Source of the DNA: Novosphingobium sp. 9U | GTDB taxonomy: Bacteria; Pseudomonadota; Alphaproteobacteria; Sphingomonadales; Sphingomonadaceae | Reading direction: 5' to 3' | NCBI RefSeq assembly: GCF_902506425.1 | Contig: NZ_LR732469.1 | Location: 775,085 to 839,084 of the forward strand | Length of the DNA: 64,000 bases | In this document: positions 8,125 through 15,535 of the stretch, one piece after another | Position numbering within the stretch: the first letter of the stretch is position 1 | How the letters are laid out: every line of letters starts with the position of its first letter | The notes under the pieces: model-generated | Databases searched by the model: none | What the model saw: the letters and a program-made list of their open reading frames with translations, nothing else | What the model was told of the DNA's origin: nothing | Made by a program: the position numbers and the translations under genes

Positions 8125-8598
8125 GGCTTTCCAATTCACTAGTCGCCAGGTTACAGTAGTTCACTGTGGTTAAGGCAGGATCCACAACTTAAGTTAACGC
8201 GCTGTCGTGACTCACTCGTTGAAGCGTTAACCAGGGCAATTTAACCCAGCGTTCAACCACTTACCGTGGCTGCATGACCCCCGCAGAGATCCGCAGCGAA
8301 GTCATCGCTGACTTTCGCCACTCACCGATGATCCGCTCGGCCCGGTCATGCTGGTCTTCCCACGGTGTGGAGAGCACCTTAACTGGCATAGAGGCCATGC
8401 CTGGCGAGTGGCGCGAGCCGCTGTGACGGGATCGGTCCAAAGAAGAACTGTGGACGATGCTCGCCCGAATGCGGCAAGGTATTCCACGGTGTTCCTGTGT
8501 AAGTGGGTTTAGCGCCCGTCGCCCGCGCCTCGTAGCTCCATGACATGAGTTGCCTGTCGCCGCTTACAATATCCTCTGTCCGACCCCATTTGGTGCCC
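8125..8598. other. Intergenic region upstream of the RTX gene
   Basis: No gene is supported here. gttaacgc (8193-8200) and gcgttaac (8224-8231) form a perfect 8-bp inverted repeat about 70 bp upstream of the RTX start, a possible operator. A single GGTGTTCC octamer is at 8488-8495. Confidence 0.4.
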
Positions 8599-8769
8599 AT
8601 GCCAGATGGAACCGTAGAGCGCGCATTTCAGCTTGCCAGTGACGGCAGCAGTAAGAGCGTCAATGACGTTCGTCGGCAACTGAAGCAGGAAGGCTACACG
8701 GCGATTGATGAGCATCTTAGCGGCCCTACGATAAAGAAGCAGCTCGCCGAATTGATGAAGGGCCGCTGA
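8599..8769 (+). CDS. Small conserved protein of unknown function
   Basis: A 56-aa basic protein with the pattern ERAFQLASDGSSKSVNDVRR, then Q-L-K-Q-E-G-Y and a closing HLSGPTIKKQLAELM. Very similar short proteins occur in alphaproteobacterial islands (from memory); the helical, lysine- and arginine-rich pattern would suit nucleic-acid binding, but no function is known. The ATG at 8599 was preferred over 8545 because the conserved part begins there; neither has a strong ribosome-binding site. It is convergent with the small operon ending at 8779. Confidence 0.5.
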   Translation: MPDGTVERAFQLASDGSSKSVNDVRRQLKQEGYTAIDEHLSGPTIKKQLAELMKGR

Positions 8770-8778
8770 GCGCTTCTC

Positions 8779-9009
8779 CTACAACTTCCCAGCGCGTATC
8801 AACTCAATCCTGTTCAGCGCAGCGTTCATGCTCTGCGACCGTCCAATGTCGTTGTCCGCCTGGCAGGCCTGCCAGAAGTACCGGATGGCATCTGATGGGA
8901 CCCCCACGAAGCGTAAGGCTTTCAGCGCCAGGCGAACTTCAGCGCCGGTCTGCGGTCCCTCATCGCTTCGCCTTACCGCCTCGCGCAGCACCGCCACCGC
9001 ATCATCCAT
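8779..9009 (-). CDS. Small island protein, third gene of a mini-operon
   Basis: A 76-aa protein beginning MDDAVAVLREAVRR, predicted all-helical and soluble. I do not recognise the family. The ATG at 9009 overlaps the end of the preceding gene by 8 bp, a sign of translational coupling; a TTG six bases further upstream is the alternative start. It belongs with the two small genes upstream (9195-9407 and 9002-9190), all read leftwards. Confidence 0.5.
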   Translation of the reverse strand: MDDAVAVLREAVRRSDEGPQTGAEVRLALKALRFVGVPSDAIRYFWQACQADNDIGRSQSMNAALNRIELIRAGKL

Positions 9010-9190
9010 GGTCAAGCATCATCAAGGTTGCGCGGGCGAAGTCGCGCATGATGCGCTGCCAGTAAGGCCCGGCGTCTTCCCACCTGTCTGGATCAATCTC
9101 ACGATCCCGCGTGGTCTCCCACATGCGCGCGGCTAGCTCCTCCGCCAAGGCTTCGCGGTCATTGGTCGTGCAAAGGCGACAGGGGGCCAT
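9002..9190 (-). CDS. Small island protein, second gene of a mini-operon
   Basis: A 62-aa protein with three cysteines near the N-terminus (PCRLC) and a helical part containing LAEELAARMWE and RWEDAGPYWQRIMRDFARA. Proteins with this arrangement occur as unassigned small genes in sphingomonad phages and islands (from memory). ATG 9190 lies 4 bp after the stop of the previous gene; the longer frame from 9253 would overlap it heavily and is less likely. Confidence 0.5.
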   Translation of the reverse strand: MAPCRLCTTNDREALAEELAARMWETTRDREIDPDRWEDAGPYWQRIMRDFARATLMMLDHG

Positions 9191-9194
9191 ATGA

Positions 9195-9407
9195 TCACCA
9201 GCGCAGCGCGAGTTGGCGGGGATCTGGCCGTGGCTGTGGATTGATCTGCTCAACGATTGCCTGCGCCAGTTCAGCAGCAGCTCGCTCTCGCATCATTTCG
9301 TCAGGCATGGTGATACCTACTCGCGCCCAACCGGCGGCCTGCAATATGGCCGCCGCCACAGCGCCTGTGTCGATCGAGGCGACGCCTCGTTGCGAATCGT
9401 GTTCCAT
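9195..9407 (-). CDS. Small conserved protein, DUF6771-like, first gene of a mini-operon
   Basis: A 70-aa protein with the pattern ILQAAGWARVGITMPDEMM followed by RERAAAELAQAIVE, which I associate with a small sphingomonad family (DUF6771, from memory). Role unknown. ATG 9407 was chosen over the frame opening at 9434 because the conserved region starts soon after it. It is divergent from the nuclease-like gene at 9474, leaving 66 bp for both promoters. Confidence 0.5.
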   Translation of the reverse strand: MEHDSQRGVASIDTGAVAAAILQAAGWARVGITMPDEMMRERAAAELAQAIVEQINPQPRPDPRQLALRW

Positions 9408-9473
9408 GCTCCTAGTAGAACGAACGCAGAACATCGGTGCAAGTGGGCGTTTGATGAGGCAGGAGAACTAACC

Positions 9474-9905
9474 ATGCTGGTGCTACTTGCCGCCGCCGTT
9501 GCCACGGTCGTTCCAGCTGGCCAGACCTTCGCCTGCACACCAACGGCGGTCTACGATGGCGATGGGCCGGTATGGTGCGCCGAAGGGCCGCGCATCCGTG
9601 AGGCTGGCATTGCCGCGCGCGAGATGGACGGCAGCTGCCGCGTGAACCAGCCTTGTCCCAGCGCCAGCGCGGAGCAGTCCCGTGACGCCCTTGTCAGGCT
9701 CGTCGGCAAGCCCGTGGGTCGCAGGCCTGAGGGGCATGTGCTCGTAAAGGGTCCGACTATGCAGTGTCGATCGGAGGGTAACGGTAAGGGCAAGCGGACT
9801 GCCGCCTGGTGTGTGTCTCCGATTGGCGGCGACTTGTCCTGTGCCATGGTGCGCGGTGGCTGGGCGCTGCGATGGGAGCGGTACTGGCGTAGGCATCGGT
9901 GCTGA
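9474..9905 (+). CDS. Secreted staphylococcal-nuclease-like protein
   Basis: A 143-aa protein with a signal peptide (residues 1 to about 20) and an SNase-type beginning: VYDGDG then a segment containing RIREAGIAARE. By alignment to micrococcal nuclease, Asp30 matches the Ca2+ ligand Asp21, Arg42 matches Arg35 and Glu50 matches Glu43, but the second Ca2+ ligand Asp40 is replaced by Ala47. Several cysteines suggest disulfides and an extracytoplasmic place. Activity is therefore uncertain. Start ATG 9474 follows aggaga at 9461-9466. Its C-terminal ALRWERYWRRHRC is basic and could contact nucleic acid. Confidence 0.7.
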   Translation: MLVLLAAAVATVVPAGQTFACTPTAVYDGDGPVWCAEGPRIREAGIAAREMDGSCRVNQPCPSASAEQSRDALVRLVGKPVGRRPEGHVLVKGPTMQCRSEGNGKGKRTAAWCVSPIGGDLSCAMVRGGWALRWERYWRRHRC

Positions 9906-10057
9906 ACATATCGCCTGCCTACGCTGAGACGCAGCCAATTGCTCCGATTGTGCCGCTATGGAAGATTTGCAGATCAGCCTTCATCCGATCGGAAGAAGTT
10001 ATCCGTACATCGAGCGATCCTCACTTTCTGCTCATTCATCTGCTTGGTGCAGCGAAT

Positions 10058-10083
10058 GCTGGCGGGTATGCGCCCAGCCAGCA
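10058..10083 (-). terminator. Hairpin downstream of the truncated DUF4214 gene
   Basis: tgctggc (10058-10064) pairs with gccagca (10077-10083) just past the stop of the truncated gene. It resembles the stem behind the intact paralogue (6717-6744), so the two 3' regions are probably homologous beyond the coding part. Confidence 0.4.
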
Positions 10084-10093
10084 GTGCTTCCGA

Positions 10094-10474
10094 TCACATC
10101 ACGAAGTCGACACCAGCGAACAGTTGTTGCTGCATGAGGCCGTAGTGCTCTGTGCTTTCAGAGAAGCCAAGCAGAAGGTCGCCCTTGCTAAGACCGCTAT
10201 CTAGGGCGCTCACCCAGGCCTGCTTGCCCGCTGCATCTGCTTCACGATCGAGCGTGTTGTGGTACATGTAATCCACCAGCTGTTCGTTGGAGAACCCTGA
10301 CGTTTTCTGCGCAAACTCATCTGAAGCTGCGAAGCCGCTCGCGACTGAGCTCAGCGAGGTTCCACCCTCCAGTTGCTCAACCCAATTTAACAGGCCTCCT
10401 TGATCGGGAAGCCGATTGCCGGTTAGCGAAGCTTGGTTTACCGTCGCGAGTTGCGCGGAAATGCGTGCCTGCAC
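10094..10474 (-). pseudogene. DUF4214 gene truncated at the island boundary
   Basis: The 126 residues match the last two repeat units of the RTX/DUF4214 protein at 6754-8124, for example GFSESTEHYGLMQQQLFAGV here against SFSESAEHYTQMQEQLFAGV there. The frame opens with a GTG at 10474, and a TAG at 10478-10480 sits immediately before the att core at 10481. The 5' part of the gene is missing. In a circular form the sequence joined upstream would be 4344 onwards, which encodes nothing related, so this is true loss and not a gene split by attP. It is likely not functional. Confidence 0.8.
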
Positions 10475-10480
10475 CCGCTA

Positions 10481-10526
10481 ACTTTTAATCAGTAGGTCGC
10501 TGGTTCGAACCCAGCAGGGCTCACCA
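10481..10526 (+). repeat. attR-like direct repeat of the tRNA-Lys 3' end
   Basis: An exact 46-bp copy of 4298-4343 without the 5' half of a tRNA. It marks the right border of the island. The bases after cca differ from those after the real tRNA. Confidence 0.85.
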
Positions 10527-10902
10527 CACTTTCGATAATTTAGCTGGTCGTGTCTAAATGATCTGGGCCTTGTTAGTGCCTGATTGCAAACTCTTTCTGA
10601 CGAGCGACATCGGCTCGAGAGGTAGAGAGCCCAAGCATGTTGGCATGGAGCCGCAAGCCTGCAGTGCAGATGTCGTGCAAAAAATTGCCGGCGACTGCAC
10701 AGCTACTCGTCGAGACGGGCTCACGCTTTGGAACTGACAATCAAGCAAGACGCGTCTTGAGCCACTTATCTGCCGTACTTGGGCCATGCTCAACGTTAAT
10801 TGATGAAAGTGCAAACACGCGCGCGCTTCTTCCGTGATAACCACGATGTCGAGCTTGGCCGATGCGGCTAGCGACTGCTCGTAAACCTATTGGAGGAGTA
10901 TT
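10527..10902. other. Gene-poor stretch right of the island
   Basis: I see no convincing gene in these 376 bases; the short frames on either strand have no recognisable motif or ribosome-binding site. This DNA was presumably adjacent to the tRNA-Lys gene before insertion. Confidence 0.4.
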
Positions 10903-10979
10903 TGGTGCGCCCGGAACGATTCGAACGTCCGACCCTCAGATTCGTAGTCTGATGCTCTATCCAGCTGAGCTACGGGCGC
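10903..10979 (-). tRNA. tRNA-Arg (anticodon ACG)
   Basis: A 77-nt cloverleaf with encoded CCA read leftwards: acceptor gcgcccg/cgggcgc, anticodon loop ctacgaa with ACG, T-loop ttcgaat. A second copy at 45528-45604 differs at a single acceptor base. Confidence 0.97.
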
Positions 10980-11189
10980 GTTAGGTCCGGGCAGGTAGTT
11001 GGCCCCCATGAACTTGGCAAGGGTAAACCGCATTGGCCAGCGCCGATGCAGATCTGGGTGGTGCATCGCTTTCGTTCGCAAAGCGCTGCGCCCTGTAGGT
11101 ATAATCGAAGGGCTTCGGGGGAGTGGCAGGCGTTTTTGCTGTGCCAGGATGTCGAAGGTACCTTGGCTCGATAAGTGTATGGGAAGCGG

Positions 11190-11888
11190 CTAACCTTCAG
11201 ATCGCCAACCAGCAAGCCGGGCGTCCTGCTCTCCGCGCGCATCCAATGCTGGTCCTTGCGCGAGGTCTTGGATTGCGGTCATGATCTCCGCGTCCGCGCT
11301 TCCCGCTTGGCGGAAATCGCCACGTTCCTGCGCTGCACCGCCGACGACCTTTCTGAGGCGCCAGCCTTGCTCGTCACGGCATGCAATTCCGGATTGTGCC
11401 GCATTCGAGAAGCCTCGGCAGAACTGCCCTTTGGCATCGCGGAAGCTCAGCAGGATGCGAACCGGAGCATCCGCCGGTTGCGTGGCGACGAGCTGCCGGT
11501 CGAGGGCGGTCGCCACGTCGCCGGCGGCATAATCCGGTTCCACCTTTTGGGAAGTGCCGAAGCCCACCAAGCCAAGGACCAGCGAGGCGGCCAGGGCCGG
11601 GCCCCACCACGTCGCCGGAGGTCGCGCCCGGCGTTGACGCTGCCGGGACGCTGCTGCGAATTCGACGATTGACGGCCCGCGTTTCACAGCGCTGATCAGC
11701 TGATCCGGCACGGGAGCGTCGGCAATGGGCCCGAACTGGGCGCTAAGCTTGGCCTTCAGCGCGCGGTGTGCGTCGACTTCGGCTTTCAGCGCGGGGTCGG
11801 CCGCCAACGCGGCTTCGACGTCGCGGCGCGCTTCGCCGGCAAGCTCACCATCGGCATAGGCGGCGATCTGTTCCTTCGACGGTCTCAT
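11190..11888 (-). CDS. Anti-sigma factor (membrane-anchored)
   Basis: The 232-aa protein begins MRPSKEQIAAYADGELAG, a layout typical of the cytoplasmic anti-sigma domain of RsiW/FecR-neighbour proteins, though without an obvious HxxxCxxC zinc site. A single membrane segment (about residues 95-112, WWGPALAASLVLGLVGFG) is followed by a periplasmic domain with two cysteines. It should hold the partner ECF sigma factor inactive at the membrane. Its ATG overlaps the sigma stop (11885-11888), so the two are translationally coupled. The divergent subtilase gene could be a target or a regulator of this pair; that is inference. Confidence 0.8.
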   Translation of the reverse strand: MRPSKEQIAAYADGELAGEARRDVEAALAADPALKAEVDAHRALKAKLSAQFGPIADAPVPDQLISAVKRGPSIVEFAAASRQRQRRARPPATWWGPALAASLVLGLVGFGTSQKVEPDYAAGDVATALDRQLVATQPADAPVRILLSFRDAKGQFCRGFSNAAQSGIACRDEQGWRLRKVVGGAAQERGDFRQAGSADAEIMTAIQDLAQGPALDARGEQDARLAGWRSEG

Positions 11889-12313
11889 GCCGCTTCTCCC
11901 AGCAGGCCCAGCAGGGCGTCGCGTCCGCGCACCAGGCGCGAATTGAGGGTGCCGACCGGGCAACCGACGATCTCGGCAGCCTCCTTGTAGGAATAGCCCT
12001 CGACCATCACGAGAAGCACGGCTTCCCGCTGCTCTTCGGGCAGCTTCGCCAGCGCCCGGTCGACATCCGTCAGCTGCATGCGCTCGTCCTGGCCGCCGCT
12101 GGCGCCGATGTGCAGACCTTCGTCGGCGTCGACAAAGGTCTGCATCCTTCGCGTGCTTGCGCGGCCTTCGTCGATCCAGAGATTGCGCATGATCCGATAC
12201 GTCCAGCTGTCGAGGCGGGTGCCGTCGTGCCACTGCTCGCGGCTGCGAAGCGCCCGTTCGATCGTCATCTGGCAAAGGTCGTCGGCTTCCGGCACGTTGC
12301 GCACCAGGCCCAC
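11885..12313 (-). CDS. ECF RNA polymerase sigma factor
   Basis: Region 2 is seen in RNVPEADDLCQMTIERAL and TYRIMRNLWIDEGR, and region 4 in LPEEQREAVLLVMVEGYSY followed by the helix-turn-helix EAAEIVGCPVGTLNSRLVRGR. The listed start is GTG 12313, but coding similarity clearly continues upstream in the same frame (FEDGLLALLPRLRRFAVGL, to about 12361 and perhaps 12427, where a TAA at 12428-12430 closes the frame). No ATG, GTG or TTG exists in that extension; CTG at 12385 or another rare start would be needed. The real protein is probably 20-35 residues longer than listed. It is coupled to the anti-sigma gene. Confidence 0.85.
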   Translation of the reverse strand: MGLVRNVPEADDLCQMTIERALRSREQWHDGTRLDSWTYRIMRNLWIDEGRASTRRMQTFVDADEGLHIGASGGQDERMQLTDVDRALAKLPEEQREAVLLVMVEGYSYKEAAEIVGCPVGTLNSRLVRGRDALLGLLGEAA

Positions 12314-12467
12314 GGCAAAGCGCCGCAGCCGCGGCAGCAGTGCCAGAAGTCCGTCCTCGAACGTGTCAGGTTGCCTTGCCGACAGTTTCTTTGCCCTCTC
12401 CCGGATGAAACGAGCGTCCTTACCCGTTTAATCCAAGCTTCAGGATTTTTCTGTCTCAAAGGACGTC

Positions 12468-13700
12468 ATGAGAGCTCTAGTCTCCCCATTTCTGTTGCTC
12501 CTTGTGCTTGGTGCCACACCGGTGGCTGCGCAGCTTGGGTTGCCGCCGTTGGCCCGCCCGGTCGGCGACATCCTTGAGACCGCAGAGCGCGTGCGCGAGC
12601 CGGTGCAGGGCGCCTTGGGCAATCTGGCCCGTGACGCGACGAGCTTGGCCGACGCTCGGCTCTCACGCCTTCGGAACATCGTTCGCCGTGACCGGTCGGC
12701 GCTTGAGCTTGATGCGGCCGGCGATCCGGCGCGCCGAGGCGAGCTGCTGCTGACCGACGCGAGCGAGGCCGACATCGTCCGTGCCAAGGATGCAGGGTTC
12801 GCCGTGCTCGGGCGCGAGCGGCTTGGGACGCTGGACATCACTGTGGTGCGGCTTGGCATACCCGCGAAGCGCTCCCTGGCTGCGGCAGAGACCGAACTGA
12901 AGAGGCTGCTGCCGGATGCAGCGATCTCGGCCGATACGCTGCACTTCCAGGCAGGCGCTGCAGCGGCTCGCGGCGATGCACGTCCCCGGCCCGTAGCACC
13001 CAAGATCGATCGGACAGTTGGCGTGATCGATGGCGCACCCGGTCCGGCTACCCCGGCGGACGCTCAGCGCGGGTTTGCCAAAGGCGCGCTGACGCCCAGC
13101 CATCATGGGTCCGCGATCGTCTCGCTTCTGCGATTGACGGGCGTGAGCCGCGTGGCGGTAGCGGACGTCTACGGCACCGATGCGGCCGGCGGCAACGCGC
13201 TGGCCATTGCGCGCGGCCTCGACTGGCTAGTCGGAGAGCAGGGCAGTCGTGTCGTCTCGATCAGCCTGGTGGGGCCCAACAACCCGCTTGTCGCCCGAGC
13301 GGTGGCGGCGGCGCAGCGGCGCGGCGTTCCTGTCGTCGCTGCAGTGGGCAACGATGGTCCGGCCGCGCCGCCGGCCTACCCCGCCTCCTATCCCGGCGTC
13401 ATTGCCGTGACCGCAGTCGATGGTCGCGGCCGTGCCCTGATCGAAGCGGGCCGCGCAGCGCATCTCGACTATGCGGCACCTGGCGCGGACATGCTTGCGG
13501 CCAATGCAGGCGGCACGTGGAGCAGGGTGCGCGGTACGTCATATGCCGTGCCGTTCGTGGCTGCCCGCGCCGCTGCTGCACTGGGGCAGGGCGCGGTTAC
13601 CGCCATGCTTGATCGTGAGACGGTGGACCTTGGCCGCAAGGGTCCCGACCCGGTGTTCGGTCGCGGATTGCTGTGCGCGAATTGCGGCAGGAAAAAATGA
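12468..13700 (+). CDS. Secreted subtilisin-like serine protease (S8 family)
   Basis: The 410-aa protein has a signal peptide (residues 1 to about 21), an N-terminal region of about 155 residues that may act as a propeptide, and a catalytic domain with Asp188 (VGVIDGAPG), His213 (SHHGSAIVSL), oxyanion Asn295 (AAVGNDGP) and Ser358 (RGTSYAVPFVAA). All key residues are present, so it should be an active periplasmic or extracellular protease. The C-terminus has CANCG, a possible disulfide. It is divergent from the ECF sigma/anti-sigma pair and 81 bp upstream of the PRC-barrel gene. Confidence 0.9.
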   Translation: MRALVSPFLLLLVLGATPVAAQLGLPPLARPVGDILETAERVREPVQGALGNLARDATSLADARLSRLRNIVRRDRSALELDAAGDPARRGELLLTDASEADIVRAKDAGFAVLGRERLGTLDITVVRLGIPAKRSLAAAETELKRLLPDAAISADTLHFQAGAAAARGDARPRPVAPKIDRTVGVIDGAPGPATPADAQRGFAKGALTPSHHGSAIVSLLRLTGVSRVAVADVYGTDAAGGNALAIARGLDWLVGEQGSRVVSISLVGPNNPLVARAVAAAQRRGVPVVAAVGNDGPAAPPAYPASYPGVIAVTAVDGRGRALIEAGRAAHLDYAAPGADMLAANAGGTWSRVRGTSYAVPFVAARAAAALGQGAVTAMLDRETVDLGRKGPDPVFGRGLLCANCGRKK

Positions 13701-13781
13701 TGGATTAAACCGCGCTGTCCTCTCGTTCCCCTCGCAGAGACGGCGAACGCCTCTCGTCAGATTGAGGAAAGGACATTCATC

Positions 13782-14672
13782 ATGCGCACGATCATCGCAG
13801 TTTCGACCGCTCTGCTGCTTACGACCACCGCTCATGCCCAGATCCTGGGTGGGGGCCTGGGAGGCGGCATGGCAGGAGGCATCGGCGGCGCCTTGAACGC
13901 GACGATCGGCGGAACGCTGGGCGGTGCGGGTTCGGTCGGCGGCACACTGGACAGCGTGCGTTCGGGCACTAGCGGAACCCTTCGTGGCGCCTCTTCGACC
14001 AGCGGCAGCAAGAGCATTGATCGCAAGAGTGGCCGGGTGTCCGCCAACCGGAGCGCCAGCGCCAGCGGGGGCGGCGATGCGACGCAGTCGGTCGCAAGCC
14101 CGGTCAGCTCGCTGACCTCCGGTGTGACCGGCAATGGCAGCGTGAGCGGTTCCGGCAGCGTCGATGCGCAACTGATCGGCACCGATAACGTGCGCGGCGC
14201 GGCTCAGTCCGCCACAGGCACCGCCCGCGGCGCCACGTCCGGCGCCGTACAGCGCATCCAAGGCGCTGGCGGCTCGGCACAAGGGCAGGGCCAGGGCTTG
14301 ATCTCGGGCGCTTCCGGCCTTCTCGGAGGCTCGCTGACGGGCTCCGGCAATGCTGCGGGCTCCGGTTCTGCGGCCGGCGCCAGCGGCCCGATTGCGAGCT
14401 CCGCCAGTGGCTCGGGCTCTGGAGAGGGTGGCTTCACCGTGACCCGCGGCATGCCCGTGCTTTCGCCCGATGGCGAGCGCATCGGCCGCGTCCGCCAGGT
14501 CCTCTCCAACGCACGCGGCGAAGCAGAGCAACTGCTCGTCAAGGTGGATGGCCAGCTTGCCACGCTGCCGGCTGCGAACTTCTCCGCGAGCGGCAATGCC
14601 GTGATGTCGGCGATGAGCGAAGGCCAGATCAAGCTGGTCGGTACTCAGCAAGAAGCGTCCGAGCGCCGCTGA
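13782..14672 (+). CDS. Exported Gly/Ser-rich protein with C-terminal PRC-barrel domain
   Basis: The 296-aa protein has a signal peptide ending in AHA (about residue 19), then about 200 residues of low-complexity Gly/Ser/Ala sequence, and a C-terminal domain (about 222-290) containing TVTRGMPVLSPDGERIGRV and then VLSNARGEAEQLLVKVDG, a PRC-barrel pattern. PRC-barrels are usually cytoplasmic (RimM, photosynthetic reaction centre H subunit), so an exported one with a flexible linker is notable; a cell-envelope role is likely but unknown. It follows the S8 protease in the same direction, and an aggaaagg ribosome-binding site lies before the start. Confidence 0.72.
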   Translation: MRTIIAVSTALLLTTTAHAQILGGGLGGGMAGGIGGALNATIGGTLGGAGSVGGTLDSVRSGTSGTLRGASSTSGSKSIDRKSGRVSANRSASASGGGDATQSVASPVSSLTSGVTGNGSVSGSGSVDAQLIGTDNVRGAAQSATGTARGATSGAVQRIQGAGGSAQGQGQGLISGASGLLGGSLTGSGNAAGSGSAAGASGPIASSASGSGSGEGGFTVTRGMPVLSPDGERIGRVRQVLSNARGEAEQLLVKVDGQLATLPAANFSASGNAVMSAMSEGQIKLVGTQQEASERR

Positions 14673-14842
14673 TTTCCAGGACCAGGGCGGCGCCACGCGC
14701 GTGCGTGAGGCGCCGTTCACCGGGAGACTGGCTGCAGAATGCTTCGCGACGTCCTGGTCAAATTCATCGGCATCATTCGTTCAGCTGCCATTACGGCGCC
14801 GCGCCCGACCGTCGCGGCTGCAGTTTGAGACGAGGTATGCCC

Positions 14843-15535
14843 ATGTATGAACCTTCCCGCAGATCCCTCCTCATCGGCGCCGCGCTGATCGCGCCGCTGG
14901 TAGTGTTGCCTGGCTGCGCTACCATCGGGCCACAAGGCAGCGTCACCGAAGGCTTGCGGCGCCTGCTCGAGATATCGAGCCAGCGCGCGCTGACACGTCT
15001 CGTCAATGAAAATGGCTATTTAAATGATATCGACGCTCGGATCGCATTGCCGACCGGTGCCGGCGATCGCTCGGCCGCCGTGCTGGGCGCGCTGTTGAAA
15101 TCGGCGCCGGTGCAGCGCGAGTTGTCGCGCTTGGTCAATCGCGCCGCGAGCGAAGCGGCAGACCGCGCCGCGCCGCTCGTCTACAACTCGATCCGCTCGC
15201 TGACCTTCTCCGATGCCATCGGCATCGTTCGGGGAGGGCCGACCGCCGCGACCTCCTATCTCGAACGTTCGATCGGTGACAGCATCATCGAGGCAATGCT
15301 GCCGGAGGTCGGCGACGTGCTGCACCAGCTCGATGGCGGATCGATCCTCGGCCCGGTCCTGGGAGCAGCGACCGGCATCGACATTCCCGCCATGCAGCGA
15401 ACGGTCACCAGCCAGGCGGCCCAAGGCCTCTGGCGCGCCATCGGGCGAGAAGAAGCTTCCATCCGCGCCGCACCTTCCAGTGCCGGCGATCCACTGGTCG
15501 AGCAGGTCCTGAGCGGCGCCCGGCTGCTAGGCTGA
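14843..15535 (+). CDS. DUF4197-family lipoprotein
   Basis: The 230-aa protein has a twin-arginine-like N-terminus (SRRSLLIGAALIAP) and a lipobox LPGC near residue 29, so it is probably a lipoprotein in the periplasm. The rest matches the DUF4197 pattern: LRRLLEISSQRALTRL, ARIALP, and the block FSDAIGIVRGGPTAATSYLE. Function of the family is unknown. Start ATG 14843 is preferred over ATG 14837 because the gagg ribosome-binding site at 14832-14835 is 7 bases from the former and 1 base from the latter. Confidence 0.78.
   Translation: MYEPSRRSLLIGAALIAPLVVLPGCATIGPQGSVTEGLRRLLEISSQRALTRLVNENGYLNDIDARIALPTGAGDRSAAVLGALLKSAPVQRELSRLVNRAASEAADRAAPLVYNSIRSLTFSDAIGIVRGGPTAATSYLERSIGDSIIEAMLPEVGDVLHQLDGGSILGPVLGAATGIDIPAMQRTVTSQAAQGLWRAIGREEASIRAAPSSAGDPLVEQVLSGARLLG

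Larger units (their letters stand above)
4344..10526. mobile_element. Genomic island integrated at tRNA-Lys, no visible integrase
   Basis: The element runs from the tRNA-Lys 3' end to the second copy of the 46-bp att core. Base composition changes at the tRNA; about 4700 to 8200 is clearly AT-richer than the surrounding DNA. Cargo: a sulfotransferase, an RTX/DUF4214 protein, small conserved genes, a nuclease-like secreted protein and a truncated DUF4214 gene. I found no tyrosine or serine recombinase, relaxase, replication protein or phage structural gene, so it is either a decayed island or one that uses a recombinase supplied in trans. The exact att repeat argues that the insertion is not ancient. 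Confidence 0.8.

Noticed and set aside
4344-10480. Integrase or transposase gene on the island
   Set aside because: I checked all frames for tyrosine-recombinase (R..HxxR..Y), serine-recombinase and DDE-type patterns and saw none; a diverged one could still be missed without a profile search.
10094-10526. Truncated DUF4214 gene as a gene split by the attP of a circular form
   Set aside because: In the circle the sequence upstream of it would be 4344 onwards, which does not encode any related repeat unit.
10887-11081. Short protein with the residues PVAQLDRASDYESEGR over tRNA-Arg
   Set aside because: This is the well-known false translation of a tRNA-Arg gene; the same appears at 45242-45652.
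12400-12470. EcfG-type promoter (GGAAC, spacer, CGTT) upstream of the sigma and protease genes
   Set aside because: A GAAAC and a CGTT are present, but 13 bp apart instead of 16-17, so the match is too weak to claim.
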